From contig NZ_JASISO010000003.1 of the NCBI RefSeq assembly GCF_030063135.1, positions 226,576 to 290,575 on the forward strand: a DNA stretch of 64,000 nt, in the 5' to 3' direction. Each line of letters begins with the position of its first letter. The first letter of the stretch is position 1. The DNA comes from Streptomyces sp. G-G2 (GTDB taxonomy: Bacteria > Actinomycetota > Actinomycetes > Streptomycetales > Streptomycetaceae). Below are positions 1 to 8,370 of the stretch, piece by piece. The notes under the pieces are model-generated. The model was not told where the DNA came from. It worked only from the letters and a program-made list of their open reading frames with translations, and ran no database searches. The translations under genes were made by a program, and so were the position numbers.

Positions 1-159
1 GGCGAGGCCGCGGCCGCCGAATCGGCGGGGAGCCTCGGCCTGTGCTTCGGCGCCGACGCCCCGACGGGCCTGGTCGCCCGGATGGCCGCCTACGCGCAGG
101 ACCAGGTGGAGGCCCGGACGGAGCCCGGGGCCGAGGCCGACGCGGGCACCGCCGGTTGA
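1..159 (+). CDS. C-terminal end of an unidentified protein (partial)
   Basis: The frame that opens at base 1 runs 52 codons to a TGA at 157-159 and has Ala/Glu/Gly-rich, high-GC-third-position codon use typical of coding DNA. The visible residues (SLGLCFGADAPTG, then LVARMAAYAQDQVEAR) look like the end of a soluble helical domain followed by a disordered acidic tail. The start lies outside the window, and I do not recognise the family. Confidence 0.6.
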   Translation, partial: GEAAAAESAGSLGLCFGADAPTGLVARMAAYAQDQVEARTEPGAEADAGTAG

Positions 160-216
160 CCGGATGTGTCCAGGGGCGTTTGCCGAGTACACGAGCCGCC
201 TTGCACAGTGGACGCC

Positions 217-966
217 ATGACTCCGGCCGATGTTTTCCAAGCCTTCGCCCGCACCCGCGCCTCCCTCGACGGAGCGGAAGTCACCTACTGGTGGTCCGGT
301 GACGTGTACGCCTGGGCCCCGGACGAGCCCTACCGGAAGGTGTTCGGGTTCGAAGGGGTGAACGTGTCCCGCCTCGTCACCACGGACGGCGGCTACGAAC
401 TGCTGACCCGCGAGGCGGCGTTCTACCTGGACCCCGACACCCGGGACGTCATGGAGATCTGGGAGAAGAAGCCGGTCGTCCACGTCTGGAACGACCCGGC
501 GAACCAGCGGTGGCGGCCCTTCCCCGTCCCCCTGACCCGGCTCGGGGAGCAGGTCTGCTTCAGCCTGGAGATCCCGCTCGCCTACCCCTCGCCACTGCCG
601 GTCGAGCGGTTCCCGGCCAATTCGGCGGACGACACCTACCGGGCCCTGGAACTCTTCCAGTTCTTCGCCCCGGCCTCGGTCCTCGGCACCGACGCGCCGA
701 GCGTTCCCGCGACGATGTCGTGGACCCGGATGTCGCCCTGGCTGCCGTGGATGGAGCAGGGGCAGCGGCCGGGCGGACTGACCTTCCATTGCCGGGGCCG
801 CAAAATGGGCTCCTACGCCGAGGTGCCGGAGCGGACCCGCGCGTACATCGAGGCCCACCACCCGGAGTTCGCGCACGCTCCGGAGCGGTGGACCGAGCCG
901 AACGAGACCAGCTGGACCTACTTCCGCAAGCTCGCCGAGGGCGGCGGTGGGAGCGTCAGTCCGTGA
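217..966 (+). CDS. DUF1838 family protein
   Basis: A 249-residue soluble protein with no signal peptide. The pattern of a Trp-rich N-terminus (VTYWWSGDVYAW), then EIWEKKPVVHVWNDPANQRW and a C-terminal MSWTRMSPWLPWMEQGQRPGGL segment matches the DUF1838 family as I know it; no enzymatic function is established for that family. I chose the ATG at 217 over the upstream GTG at 166 because the extra 17 residues look non-coding. Its 3' end overlaps the convergent neighbour by 11 bp (956-966), so each transcript reads into the other gene's stop region. Confidence 0.8.
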   Translation: MTPADVFQAFARTRASLDGAEVTYWWSGDVYAWAPDEPYRKVFGFEGVNVSRLVTTDGGYELLTREAAFYLDPDTRDVMEIWEKKPVVHVWNDPANQRWRPFPVPLTRLGEQVCFSLEIPLAYPSPLPVERFPANSADDTYRALELFQFFAPASVLGTDAPSVPATMSWTRMSPWLPWMEQGQRPGGLTFHCRGRKMGSYAEVPERTRAYIEAHHPEFAHAPERWTEPNETSWTYFRKLAEGGGGSVSP

Positions 967-1456
967 TCGAGGTGATCCTCTGGGTCTTCAGATCGGCCTG
1001 GACGCGGATCTCGGTGGTCGAGCCGGCCGAGCCGTCGCCGTTCCACGTGAGGGTGACGGTGGCGTTGGTCTTGCCCATGCCGCTGCCGGTGGAGGCGACC
1101 TTCCACTTCAGCGGTACGTTCTGCGCCCGCAGCACACCGTTGGCGTGGTTGGCCTCCTCCCACTTCTTCAACTCCGCCTGGAGGGGCTTGGCGAGGTAGA
1201 AGGAGCGCAACTGGTCCGCCGTCTTGCCGTCGCCGTCGTACGACGCGTCGATGTAGGCGCCGTAGAAGTCGACGATCCGGTTGAACGCGCCCTGCGGGCT
1301 CCCGGAAACGGACGGAAGACCGGCCGCGGCGGCCGGGGCGGCCTGCGCGGGCGCGTGGTCGCCGGACGCGGACGCGGTGGTGACGAAGGCGAGGGAGAGG
1401 GCCGCGGTGGCCGCGAGGGCGATGGCGGCGGTGCGCTTGGTCGGGCGGTTGAGCAT
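956..1456 (-). CDS. Secreted protein of unknown function
   Basis: A 166-residue protein starting MLNRPTKRTAAIALAATAA: a Sec signal peptide with positively charged n-region, hydrophobic h-region and an ASASG cleavage region near residue 32. The mature part (FNRIVDFYGAYIDASYDGDGK, then YLAKPLQAELKKW and a beta-rich C-terminus ending TQRITSITD) resembles small NTF2/DUF-like secreted Streptomyces proteins in which a short helical domain precedes a curved sheet. The start at 1456 has a GGAAGG ribosome site about 8 bases upstream; the longer GTG-initiated reading is less likely. No function can be assigned. Confidence 0.75.
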   Translation of the reverse strand: MLNRPTKRTAAIALAATAALSLAFVTTASASGDHAPAQAAPAAAAGLPSVSGSPQGAFNRIVDFYGAYIDASYDGDGKTADQLRSFYLAKPLQAELKKWEEANHANGVLRAQNVPLKWKVASTGSGMGKTNATVTLTWNGDGSAGSTTEIRVQADLKTQRITSITD

Positions 1457-1691
1457 GGGCGGTACCTTCCCCGTTCCGAGTGAGTGCAGTGTGGTCACTG
1501 TCACTGCACCTACCGACGAGGACGCTGGGGCGGACGGTTCTCACGCCGAGCGAAATGGCTGAAAATGGCCCATCCTGTCCGGTACGGCACCCTGGGTGGC
1601 GCCGTGACACACGAATGCCGCCCCGGCGGGCCCGAAGGCGCCGGAGCGGCAGCGCCCCCGCCGTCAGCGGGGAGCGGACCGTGTCCACGGA

Positions 1692-1886
1692 TCAGCCAGT
1701 CTTGCGGCGGACCTTCTTGTTCTTGCCGGGTGCCCCACCGGTGCTGCCACCATTGATCTTCGCGCGGCTCTGGTGCGCCTGCTGCGACTGGGCGTTGCGC
1801 TCGTTGCGATCCAGGGCCTCCCGGAACTTGCGCTTGGCCTCTTCGGCGGGAGTGGTGTCCTCCGGGGTGTCTGCTGTGTCTGCCAT
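1692..1886 (-). CDS. DUF5302 family small protein
   Basis: A 64-residue, highly charged, hydrophilic protein (MADTADTPEDTTPAEEAKR, then KFREALDRNERNAQSQQ) ending in a Lys/Arg-rich tail KNKKVRRKTG. The core KRKFREALDRN is the hallmark of actinobacterial DUF5302 proteins, whose function is unknown. The ATG at 1886 follows a strong AGGAGG-type ribosome site (CCAGGAGGACAC). It is probably a monocistronic gene with its own promoter in the 1887-2076 gap, and is predicted to be cytoplasmic and disordered. Confidence 0.85.
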   Translation of the reverse strand: MADTADTPEDTTPAEEAKRKFREALDRNERNAQSQQAHQSRAKINGGSTGGAPGKNKKVRRKTG

Positions 1887-2076
1887 GTGTCCTCCTGGGG
1901 TGGTCTGAAACCGTTTTATTCTGTCAGCCGGCGCGCTCGCTGACCAGCGCGTTTCACGCGGGCGGCGCTCGTGGGAGGACATGGACGGGGCGGAAACGGC
2001 AGCTGCCCGTCGATCCCCAGTGTGGCACAAGGATTCCCGCCTCCCGCCCGATGGACGCACCCCGGCAGGACCGGCG

Positions 2077-2991
2077 TCACCTGACGGGCTTGCCCTCGGG
2101 GTTCACGGCGAACCACGTGCCGCCCACGCCCTGGCCCTTGGTGTCGCCGGGGTTCTGGTCACCCGTGAACCAGTACAGCGGCCAGCAGTCGATGGTCAGC
2201 TGCTTGGACCCGTCCGTACGGGTGTACGGGACGAGCCGCTTCGGTTCGATGCCCTCCACCTTGGTCCCGTCCACGAGCTGGGCGGGCTTCCACGTGTCCA
2301 GGCAGGCGCCCTCGCACGCGGACTTCATCGGCCACGCGGTGTCCTTGGTGAAGCGGTACAGCGTACGGCCCTGCCCGTCCCGGAGGATCTTGCCCAGCGT
2401 CTTGTTCTCCACGAACGAGAGGGACGGCAGCGCCGCCGCCGGGGCCTGGCCCGCCTTCTTGCCCTCCGGCGTGACGGCGAACCACGTGCCGCCCACGCCC
2501 TGGCCGTTGGTCTGGCCGGGAGCGGTGTCCTTGGCGAAGCGGTACACCGGCCAGCCCGCGACGGTCAGCTGCTCCGCGCCGTCCGCGCGCTTGAAGGAGG
2601 CCACGGCGGTGGCGGGGACGGCGCCCGCCGTGGTGCCCGTGGCCGGGACCGGCGGCCAGGTCTTGGCGCAGTCACCGGCGCACGCCGAGGTGGAGGCGGG
2701 CTTCGCGGTGTCCTTGTCGAAGCGGTAGAGCGTGAACCCGGCGGAGTCCGTCACGACCTGGCCGAGCGTGGCGTCCGTGCGGACGCCGAGCGGCCCGGAG
2801 GCGGTCCCGGCGGGGCTCGCGCCGCCGTCGCCGTAGCCGTACGGGTCGGCGGCGGCCGACTGCGCCGCCGCCGGGACCTGCGCGTCGGCGCCCTTGGCCG
2901 CCGTACCGTTCGCCTGCGTTCCGCAGGCCGTCGCGCCCAGGAGCAGCGCGGTGGCGGCTCCGGCGAGGGTGAGCTTGCGCAGGTTCCTCAT
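2077..2991 (-). CDS. Lipoprotein with four lipoprotein_15 (secreted repeat) units
   Basis: A 304-residue lipoprotein. The signal peptide MRNLRKLTLAGAATALLLG ends in a lipobox (GATAC|G, Cys at about residue 23), so it is predicted to be anchored on the outer face of the membrane. After an Ala/Gly-rich linker come four related repeats, each with the motif LGQVVTDSAGFTLYRFDKD or WPVYRFAKDTAPGQTNGQG, typical of PF03640. Two copies of GVGGTWFAV close each pair. Cys pairs (CAGDC, CEGAC) with a following Trp recur per repeat. Similar Streptomyces proteins are annotated as SCO0930-family lipoproteins; a role in redox or metal handling is sometimes proposed but unproven. Confidence 0.9.
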   Translation of the reverse strand: MRNLRKLTLAGAATALLLGATACGTQANGTAAKGADAQVPAAAQSAAADPYGYGDGGASPAGTASGPLGVRTDATLGQVVTDSAGFTLYRFDKDTAKPASTSACAGDCAKTWPPVPATGTTAGAVPATAVASFKRADGAEQLTVAGWPVYRFAKDTAPGQTNGQGVGGTWFAVTPEGKKAGQAPAAALPSLSFVENKTLGKILRDGQGRTLYRFTKDTAWPMKSACEGACLDTWKPAQLVDGTKVEGIEPKRLVPYTRTDGSKQLTIDCWPLYWFTGDQNPGDTKGQGVGGTWFAVNPEGKPVR

Positions 2992-3133
2992 GACAACTCC
3001 CGTAATCCGGTGGTTCGTTTCACTCTGTCGGCACCGGAAACACGCGGTGGCCCGGGAGCCGGTTCAACGGAATCGGGGAAAGTCCTGCGGTCCGCCCGGC
3101 CGCTCCCCGCGCGGTTCGCCGCCGGTACGCGAA

Positions 3134-3166
3134 AGCGCCGGTCAGGGCTGTGCCCCGACCGGCGCT
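3134..3166 (-). terminator. Intrinsic hairpin terminator after the sigma/anti-sigma operon
   Basis: A perfect 10-bp stem AGCGCCGGTC (3134-3143) and GACCGGCGCT (3157-3166) extends through inner GGGC/GCCC pairing. It lies about 22 bp downstream of the anti-sigma stop codon. It has no U-tract, as is usual for Streptomyces terminators, and may also insulate the lipoprotein promoter. Confidence 0.75.
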
Positions 3167-3188
3167 CCCGCACGTCCGCACCGCCCGC

Positions 3189-3920
3189 TCAGGCGGCCAG
3201 CGGTACGGTCACGAACGACGTGCCCGCCTCGTTCTGCACCACGATCTCCTTGACCTGCCCGGGGTCCACGGCGGCGGAGCCGTCCAGCGCCGCGCCCTTG
3301 CCCGAGCCGTTCTCCTGGCTGCCGACGACCCAACTGCCCGCCGTGGTGCGCGTACCGTCCCGGGCGACCACCACCAGCAGGCAGCGTTCCCCCGCGGGGA
3401 TCCCGGTCACCGCCGCGTGCAGCCGCACCCATGTGGCGGCGGGCGTCAGCTGTACGGTCGCCCGCGCGCCGGTCCCCGCATCGGTCGCCGAGGCCACCCT
3501 GACGCCCACGGGCGGCGGCGACGGCTGGGCCGACACCGTCGGGGTCGGTGGCGGGCCCTGGGCCACGGGCCCGGCGTCCGGTCCGGCCAGCGCCGTACCG
3601 GCCCAGAACACGCCGGCGAGGGCGGCCGCGGCCACCAGCCCCACGACACCCGTGCGGCGCCGCGCCGCGGCCTCCCGCTCGCTCCGCATCTGCCGCAAGG
3701 TGCGCTGGAGCAGCAGGTCACCGCCCTGCGGCGGCCCCTCCAGAAACGCCTCCTCAGGGACCTCGCCGAGCGCGGCCTCCATTTCGCGCAACGCGGCCAC
3801 CTCCTCACGGCACCGCACACAGCCGCTCATGTGCTCCTCGACCCGACGGGCCTCGCCGTCGTCGAGTACGCCGAGCACGTACGGGCCGAGCAGCTCCTCC
3901 TCGTGCACCTCCCGGTTCAT
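3189..3920 (-). CDS. Membrane anti-sigma factor with zinc-binding N-terminus (RskA-like)
   Basis: A 243-residue protein. The N-terminal anti-sigma domain has the ZAS motif H30-x3-C34-x2-C37 (EEHMSGCVRCREE). One transmembrane helix follows at about residues 92-112 (VVGLVAAAALAGVFWAGTAL), then a Pro-rich linker and an extracytoplasmic beta-rich domain resembling the RskA C-terminal domain. It should bind and hold the ECF sigma factor encoded immediately upstream and release it after an envelope or redox signal. Its ATG overlaps the sigma stop codon (ATGA, 3917-3920), indicating translational coupling and roughly equal stoichiometry. Confidence 0.88.
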   Translation of the reverse strand: MNREVHEEELLGPYVLGVLDDGEARRVEEHMSGCVRCREEVAALREMEAALGEVPEEAFLEGPPQGGDLLLQRTLRQMRSEREAAARRRTGVVGLVAAAALAGVFWAGTALAGPDAGPVAQGPPPTPTVSAQPSPPPVGVRVASATDAGTGARATVQLTPAATWVRLHAAVTGIPAGERCLLVVVARDGTRTTAGSWVVGSQENGSGKGAALDGSAAVDPGQVKEIVVQNEAGTSFVTVPLAA

Positions 3921-4546
3921 GCCACCACCTCTCGCAGTCCGGGCTGTTGGGGCGGCCTGCCCGGTCGGTTGCCTCTGCTGCCCCGATTGTCCTTGCCCGC
4001 TCTGCCGTGGTCGGCGCCGGCCGCCTCCCGGAACGCCTCGCGCAGCGCCTTGAGGGCGTAGTGCGAGCGGGACTTGACCGTGCCCGCGGGGATCCCGAGG
4101 GTGTCGGCGGCCTCGGCCACGCTCAGCTGCCGGTAGTACAACTCCGTTATGACGTCCCGGTGTTCGGGGGAGAGCTGGTCCAGGGCGCCGAGTACGGTCA
4201 TGGAGTCCACCACGGAATCGGCATGGTCCAGCTCCACCGGGGGCATGGCGGCGGAACCGGACACCTCCTTCGGCCGGGCCGCCCGGGCCCGGAAGCGGTC
4301 CGTGATGATGTTGCGGGCCACGGTGAGCAGCCAGCCGCGCACCGAACCCTTTCCGTTCACCAGTACGTCCGCATGCCGCCAGGCGCGGATGAACGTCTCC
4401 TGGACGACGTCCTCGGCGGTGGCGCGGTCTCCGGTCAGCCGGGTCGCGTACGCGAGCAGGGCGTGGCCGTGCTCCTCGTACACCGACCTGATCAGTGCTT
4501 CGTCGGTCGAGCCCCGCCGACCGCGGGGCCACAGTGGTCCGGCCAT
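3917..4546 (-). CDS. ECF-family RNA polymerase sigma factor
   Basis: A 209-residue ECF sigma factor. Region 2 (residues about 20-85) contains the core-binding and -10 recognition segments (DVVQETFIRAWRHADVL and VRGWLLTVARNIITDRFRAR). Region 4 (about 120-175) contains the helix-turn-helix LSVAEAADTLGIPAGTVKSR. The start at ATG 4546 is preceded by GGAGAGG; a start at 4615 would add a Pro/Gly-rich extension and is less likely. It is co-transcribed with its membrane anti-sigma factor. Autoregulation is usual for such pairs, but I did not find a recognisable ECF promoter upstream. Confidence 0.9.
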   Translation of the reverse strand: MAGPLWPRGRRGSTDEALIRSVYEEHGHALLAYATRLTGDRATAEDVVQETFIRAWRHADVLVNGKGSVRGWLLTVARNIITDRFRARAARPKEVSGSAAMPPVELDHADSVVDSMTVLGALDQLSPEHRDVITELYYRQLSVAEAADTLGIPAGTVKSRSHYALKALREAFREAAGADHGRAGKDNRGSRGNRPGRPPQQPGLREVVA

Positions 4547-4637
4547 CTCACCCTCTCCGTCTTCCTCGCGTGCGTGGTGCGGTCCGTACACGCCGCCAGG
4601 ACGCCCCGGGTTCACGTGGCCCGCGTCACACCGGCCG

Positions 4638-5735
4638 TCAGCAGCGGCGGCCCTCGTTGAGGCAGGACACGATCCGCGCCATCGCGGCGTCGGTCATCAC
4701 GTTCACGAACATCGCGTGGTCCGTCTCCGGGCCGTGCCGCTGTTCGGGGAAGGAGTCGAGGGCGACCGGGACGCCCGGAGCGACGGCGTAGGCGAGGGAG
4801 ATCCGCAGCTCGGGCACCGGGAAGGTGGCGGCCGGGCAGATGCCGCCCGCGCCAGGGAACACCAGGTGCGAACGATGGTCGAAGGCGGCCGTGTCCAGGC
4901 CGTTCCAGCAGCTGGGGAAGGTCAGCGTGCGGGTGATCCGCTCACCACCGGGGCACCGCGGGTAGCGGGTGGTGGACCGGTCGGGCGAGCCCGAACAGCC
5001 CCAGCGGGCCCGGACCTCGGCGTCGCTGTCCGCGGTACGGGCGACGGGGTCGCCGGTCATGGCGCGCAGGAACCGGGGCATCGCTACGACCTTGCCCGCC
5101 GGGTTGCCGAGGAACCGGAGGGAGACGGCCGCCTCGGGCAGGATCGCGCCCGTGTTCCCGTGTCCGGCCGCGCTCTCCCGCGGCCGGACGCCGGGCCTGT
5201 CCTGGCGGCGGAGCACCGGCCAGTAGTACGCCGACCGGTCGCCGTCGCGGCAGCTGGTGGGCGCCGCGGCGAGGGAGCCGTCCGTGGACAGCGCGTCGGT
5301 GGACAGGTTGCCGACGTAGGCGTGCGTGTGGTGGGCGCCCGCGCGCAGGCCCGGGGAGACGACGAGGTTGTCCTCGTTGTAGTGGCCCTCCTCGTCGCGG
5401 CCGCAGTCGACGTCCGCCGTGCCCGTCGAGGCGTCGGGCCCGAGCGGGCCGGGGTCGCCGGGACCGGGCGGGACCTCGCGGATGTCCACGAAGTCGCCGG
5501 GCGCGGGCCGGTCGGCGGCGGACCCGGCGTGTGCCGTGCCCGCCGAGCCCCCCGCGCCCGCGCCCCCCGCGCCCCCCGTGTCCGCCGGTCCGGCGGCCGG
5601 GCCCCCGTGCGCGCCCGGCCGCCGCGCCGCGTCGGCCGCCCGCGAGGCGCCCAGCACGGCGCCCGTCAGTCCGCCGCCGAGCAGCAGGCAGATCAGCAGC
5701 GCGAGCAGTCGGCGTTCAGTCCCCATGACGGTCAC
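4638..5735 (-). CDS. DUF1996 domain secreted protein
   Basis: A 365-residue exported protein. The N-terminus (RRLLALLICLLLGGGLTGAVLG) is a signal peptide or membrane anchor, followed by an Ala/Gly/Pro-rich spacer to about residue 80. The DUF1996 domain starts at FVDIREVPPGP and includes the family-typical HTHAYVGN, SAYYWPVL, WGCSGS and FPSCWNGLD segments. The family occurs in actinobacteria and fungi and is thought to be extracellular; the biochemical role is unknown. Translation may begin at GTG 5735 or ATG 5726; neither has a strong ribosome site. Four conserved Cys in the domain could form disulfides. Confidence 0.88.
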   Translation of the reverse strand: MTVMGTERRLLALLICLLLGGGLTGAVLGASRAADAARRPGAHGGPAAGPADTGGAGGAGAGGSAGTAHAGSAADRPAPGDFVDIREVPPGPGDPGPLGPDASTGTADVDCGRDEEGHYNEDNLVVSPGLRAGAHHTHAYVGNLSTDALSTDGSLAAAPTSCRDGDRSAYYWPVLRRQDRPGVRPRESAAGHGNTGAILPEAAVSLRFLGNPAGKVVAMPRFLRAMTGDPVARTADSDAEVRARWGCSGSPDRSTTRYPRCPGGERITRTLTFPSCWNGLDTAAFDHRSHLVFPGAGGICPAATFPVPELRISLAYAVAPGVPVALDSFPEQRHGPETDHAMFVNVMTDAAMARIVSCLNEGRRC

Positions 5736-6262
5736 GGTTGCCGTTCGCGGGCCCCGCGGTCAACCGCGTCTCACGGACGGCCCGGCGGCCCCGGCCCGAG
5801 GGCCGCGGGGGAGCGGCAGGGGGGTGAGCAAGGGTTTTCCCCGTATCGAGTTCATCCCCGCGTTGCCTACTGTCTGCCCACCGGCGATGTCGCCCGGGAC
5901 CGAACACCAGCGACGCCAACCCCACTTGGCGCGCGGCTGCGCGACCCGGCGCTCCCCGGTACCGCCGTTGCCCCGCCCCGTCGACGCGGGCGGGGTCACG
6001 TGGCGAGCGGTGGTGGCCGGGGCGCGTTGAGGAGCCCTCTCCGGCCGCCGCCGCCCGCGAGGCGGGCCCTGCCCCACACACCCCACCCCACACCCCACAC
6101 GCCCCACCCCTCCCCGGGTGCCTCCCCGTATCCCGTCCACCGCCGCGCACACCGTCGTGCGGGCACCGTGCCTCCTCCCCTACCTCCCCCCACGCAACCT
6201 CCCACACAGCTCCACACCGGCCGTCCCCGGCCTGCCGGGGACGGCCCGCGAAAGGGAACACC
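5736..6262. other. Long intergenic region without a gene
   Basis: About 530 bp between the divergent DUF1996 and subtilase genes. It is very GC-rich, with a C/A-biased low-complexity patch at about 6070-6110 (repeated CCCCACAC units) and no open frame with convincing codon use. A short AT-richer stretch at 5831-5870 (GGGTTTTCCCCGTATCGAG) is the best promoter candidate but has no clear -35/-10 pair. Confidence 0.5.
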
Positions 6263-8077
6263 GTGCACGCGTCCAGACGTAGGCTCATATCCGTGGTGGC
6301 GATGTCCGTCACCCTGCTCGGCGGTACCGCCACCACCTCGATGGCCCTCGGCCACCCCGCCTCCGCGCCCGCCGCGGCCGCCGCGGCCCCCGTCGGCCCG
6401 ACCACCCCGGCCCCCGTCGAGAACCTGATCGTCGGATACAAGTCCTCGGCCACCGAGGCGAGTTCCAACACCGCCGCGGCCGATGACGCCGTCGCCAAGG
6501 GCAAGAAGACCGGCAAGAGGACGACGTTCGAGCGCCGTCTCGGCACCGGAGCCGCGCTGGTCAACCTCGGCGGCGCCGTGGCCCCCGCCGACGCGGCGGG
6601 CGTGATCGCCCAGTTCCGTTCCGACCCGGACGTGGCCTACGTGGAGCCCGACTCCCGCGCCTACGCCATGGCCACCCCGGACGACACCGAGTACGCCAAG
6701 CAGTGGGACCTCTTCGAGCCCACCGCGGGCATGAACGTCCCCGGCGCCTGGGCCAAGGCCACCGGCAGTGGCGTCACCGTCGCCGTCATCGACACCGGCT
6801 ACGTCACCCACTCCGACGTGGCGCCGAACATCGTCGCCGGATACGACTTCATCTCCAGCTCCACCGCGGCCCGTGACGGCAACGGCCGGGACAGCAACCC
6901 CGCCGACCAGGGCGACTGGAGCGCGGCCGAGGAGTGCGGCACCGGCTCCAAGGCCAGTGACTCCTCCTGGCACGGCACCCACGTGGCGGGCACCATCGCC
7001 GCCGCCACCAACAACGGCAAGGGCATCGCGGGCATCGCCTACGGCGCGAAGATCCAGCCCGTCCGGGTGCTCGGCAAGTGCGGCGGCGCCACCTCGGACA
7101 TCGTGGACGCCATCACCTGGGCCTCCGGCGGCAGCGTCCCCGGCGTCCCGGCCAACGCCACCCCGGCCAAGGTCATCAACATGAGCCTCGGCGGCTCCGG
7201 CGCCTGCGGCACCAGCTACCAGAACGCCATCAACTCGGCCGTCGCGCGCGGCACGACCGTCGTCGTCGCCGCGGGCAACAGCAACGCGGACGCGAGCGGC
7301 TTCACGCCCGCCAGCTGCAGCAACGTGATCACCGTCGCGGCGACCAACCGCACCGGTGACCGCTCCTTCTATTCCAACTTCGGCTCCCTGGTCGACGTCG
7401 CGGCCCCGGGCGGCGAGACCCGCCGCGCCACCGACACGCCCGGCACCGTCACCACCCCCGAGAACGGCATCCTCTCCTCGCTGAACGCGGGCACCACCAC
7501 CCCCGGCGCCGAGATCTACAAGCCCTACCAGGGCACCAGCATGGCCGCCCCGCACATCGCCGGTCTCGCCGCGCTGCTCGTCTCCGCCAAGTCCTCCCTC
7601 ACCCCGGCCCAGGTCGAGTCGGCCATCAAGGCCAATGCCCGCCCGCTCGCGGGGACCTGCACCGGTGGCTGCGGAGCCGGTCTGGCCGACGCGGCCGCGA
7701 CCGTGACCGCCGTGAGCTCCACCCCGCCCGCCCAGGCCTACGAGAACACCACCGACGTCGCCATCCCGGACAACGGCGGGGCCGTCTCCTCCTCGATCAC
7801 CGTCTCGGGCCGCACGGGCAATGCCCCGGCGACCCTCATGGTGTCCGTCGACATCAAGCACACCTACCGCGGTGACTTGGTCATCGACCTGGTCGGCCCC
7901 GGCGGCGTCGTCGTCAAGCGCCTGCAGAACTCCTCCGGCGACAGCGCCGACAACATCCTGACCACCTACACCGTCGACGCGTCCGCGCTGCCCGCCAACG
8001 GCACCTGGCAGCTCAAGGTCCAGGACGTCGCCGCCGCCGACACCGGCTTCATCGACTCCTGGAGCCTCGGCTTCTGA
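6263..8077 (+). CDS. Secreted S8 (subtilisin-like) peptidase with C-terminal P-domain
   Basis: A 604-residue preproenzyme. GTG 6263 is preceded by AAAGGGA. A signal peptide (about 1-30) is followed by a propeptide (about 50-140, inhibitor-I9-like, with GAALVNLGG and VAYVEPDSRAYA). The catalytic domain carries Asp177 (VAVIDTGY), His237 (WHGTHVAGTI) and Ser426 (GTSMAAPHIAG), so the triad is intact. The last about 105 residues form a proprotein-convertase P-domain (VAIPDNGGAVSSSITVSG to IDSWSLGF) that usually stabilises the protease outside the cell. It probably serves extracellular protein degradation. It looks monocistronic. Confidence 0.95.
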   Translation: MHASRRRLISVVAMSVTLLGGTATTSMALGHPASAPAAAAAAPVGPTTPAPVENLIVGYKSSATEASSNTAAADDAVAKGKKTGKRTTFERRLGTGAALVNLGGAVAPADAAGVIAQFRSDPDVAYVEPDSRAYAMATPDDTEYAKQWDLFEPTAGMNVPGAWAKATGSGVTVAVIDTGYVTHSDVAPNIVAGYDFISSSTAARDGNGRDSNPADQGDWSAAEECGTGSKASDSSWHGTHVAGTIAAATNNGKGIAGIAYGAKIQPVRVLGKCGGATSDIVDAITWASGGSVPGVPANATPAKVINMSLGGSGACGTSYQNAINSAVARGTTVVVAAGNSNADASGFTPASCSNVITVAATNRTGDRSFYSNFGSLVDVAAPGGETRRATDTPGTVTTPENGILSSLNAGTTTPGAEIYKPYQGTSMAAPHIAGLAALLVSAKSSLTPAQVESAIKANARPLAGTCTGGCGAGLADAAATVTAVSSTPPAQAYENTTDVAIPDNGGAVSSSITVSGRTGNAPATLMVSVDIKHTYRGDLVIDLVGPGGVVVKRLQNSSGDSADNILTTYTVDASALPANGTWQLKVQDVAAADTGFIDSWSLGF

Positions 8078-8370
8078 ACCGGCCCCGGTCCTCGGACCGC
8101 CCCGGCTCCCGAACCGGCCTCCGGCCCGACCTCCGGCCCGGCTCCCGAACCGGTCCCGGGCACTGAACCAGCCGCTCTGACGGGCCGATAGTACGGACCA
8201 AGCCACCCCCCGGACCTGCCAATACACCGCGTAAGGGCGGCTCCGGCGGGCTTTCCGGTCACCTGACTGATTTCTGCGTCACAATCCGGGTCCGCCCGGC
8301 GGCCGACCTCGTATTGTCGCGCTCACAGAAGCAGCACAGGAACTGGGGACCGAGAGGCTGGTGGCTGTGC
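8078..8370. repeat. Intergenic region with duplicated 15-bp segment
   Basis: The non-coding spacer after the subtilase contains two direct copies of CGGCTCCCGAACCGG (about 8103 and 8140) within a C/G-rich run able to fold into hairpins such as GGTCCTCGGACC. These may end subtilase transcription. The remainder up to 8370 contains the putative promoter of the LuxR-type regulator, without a recognisable operator. Confidence 0.4.
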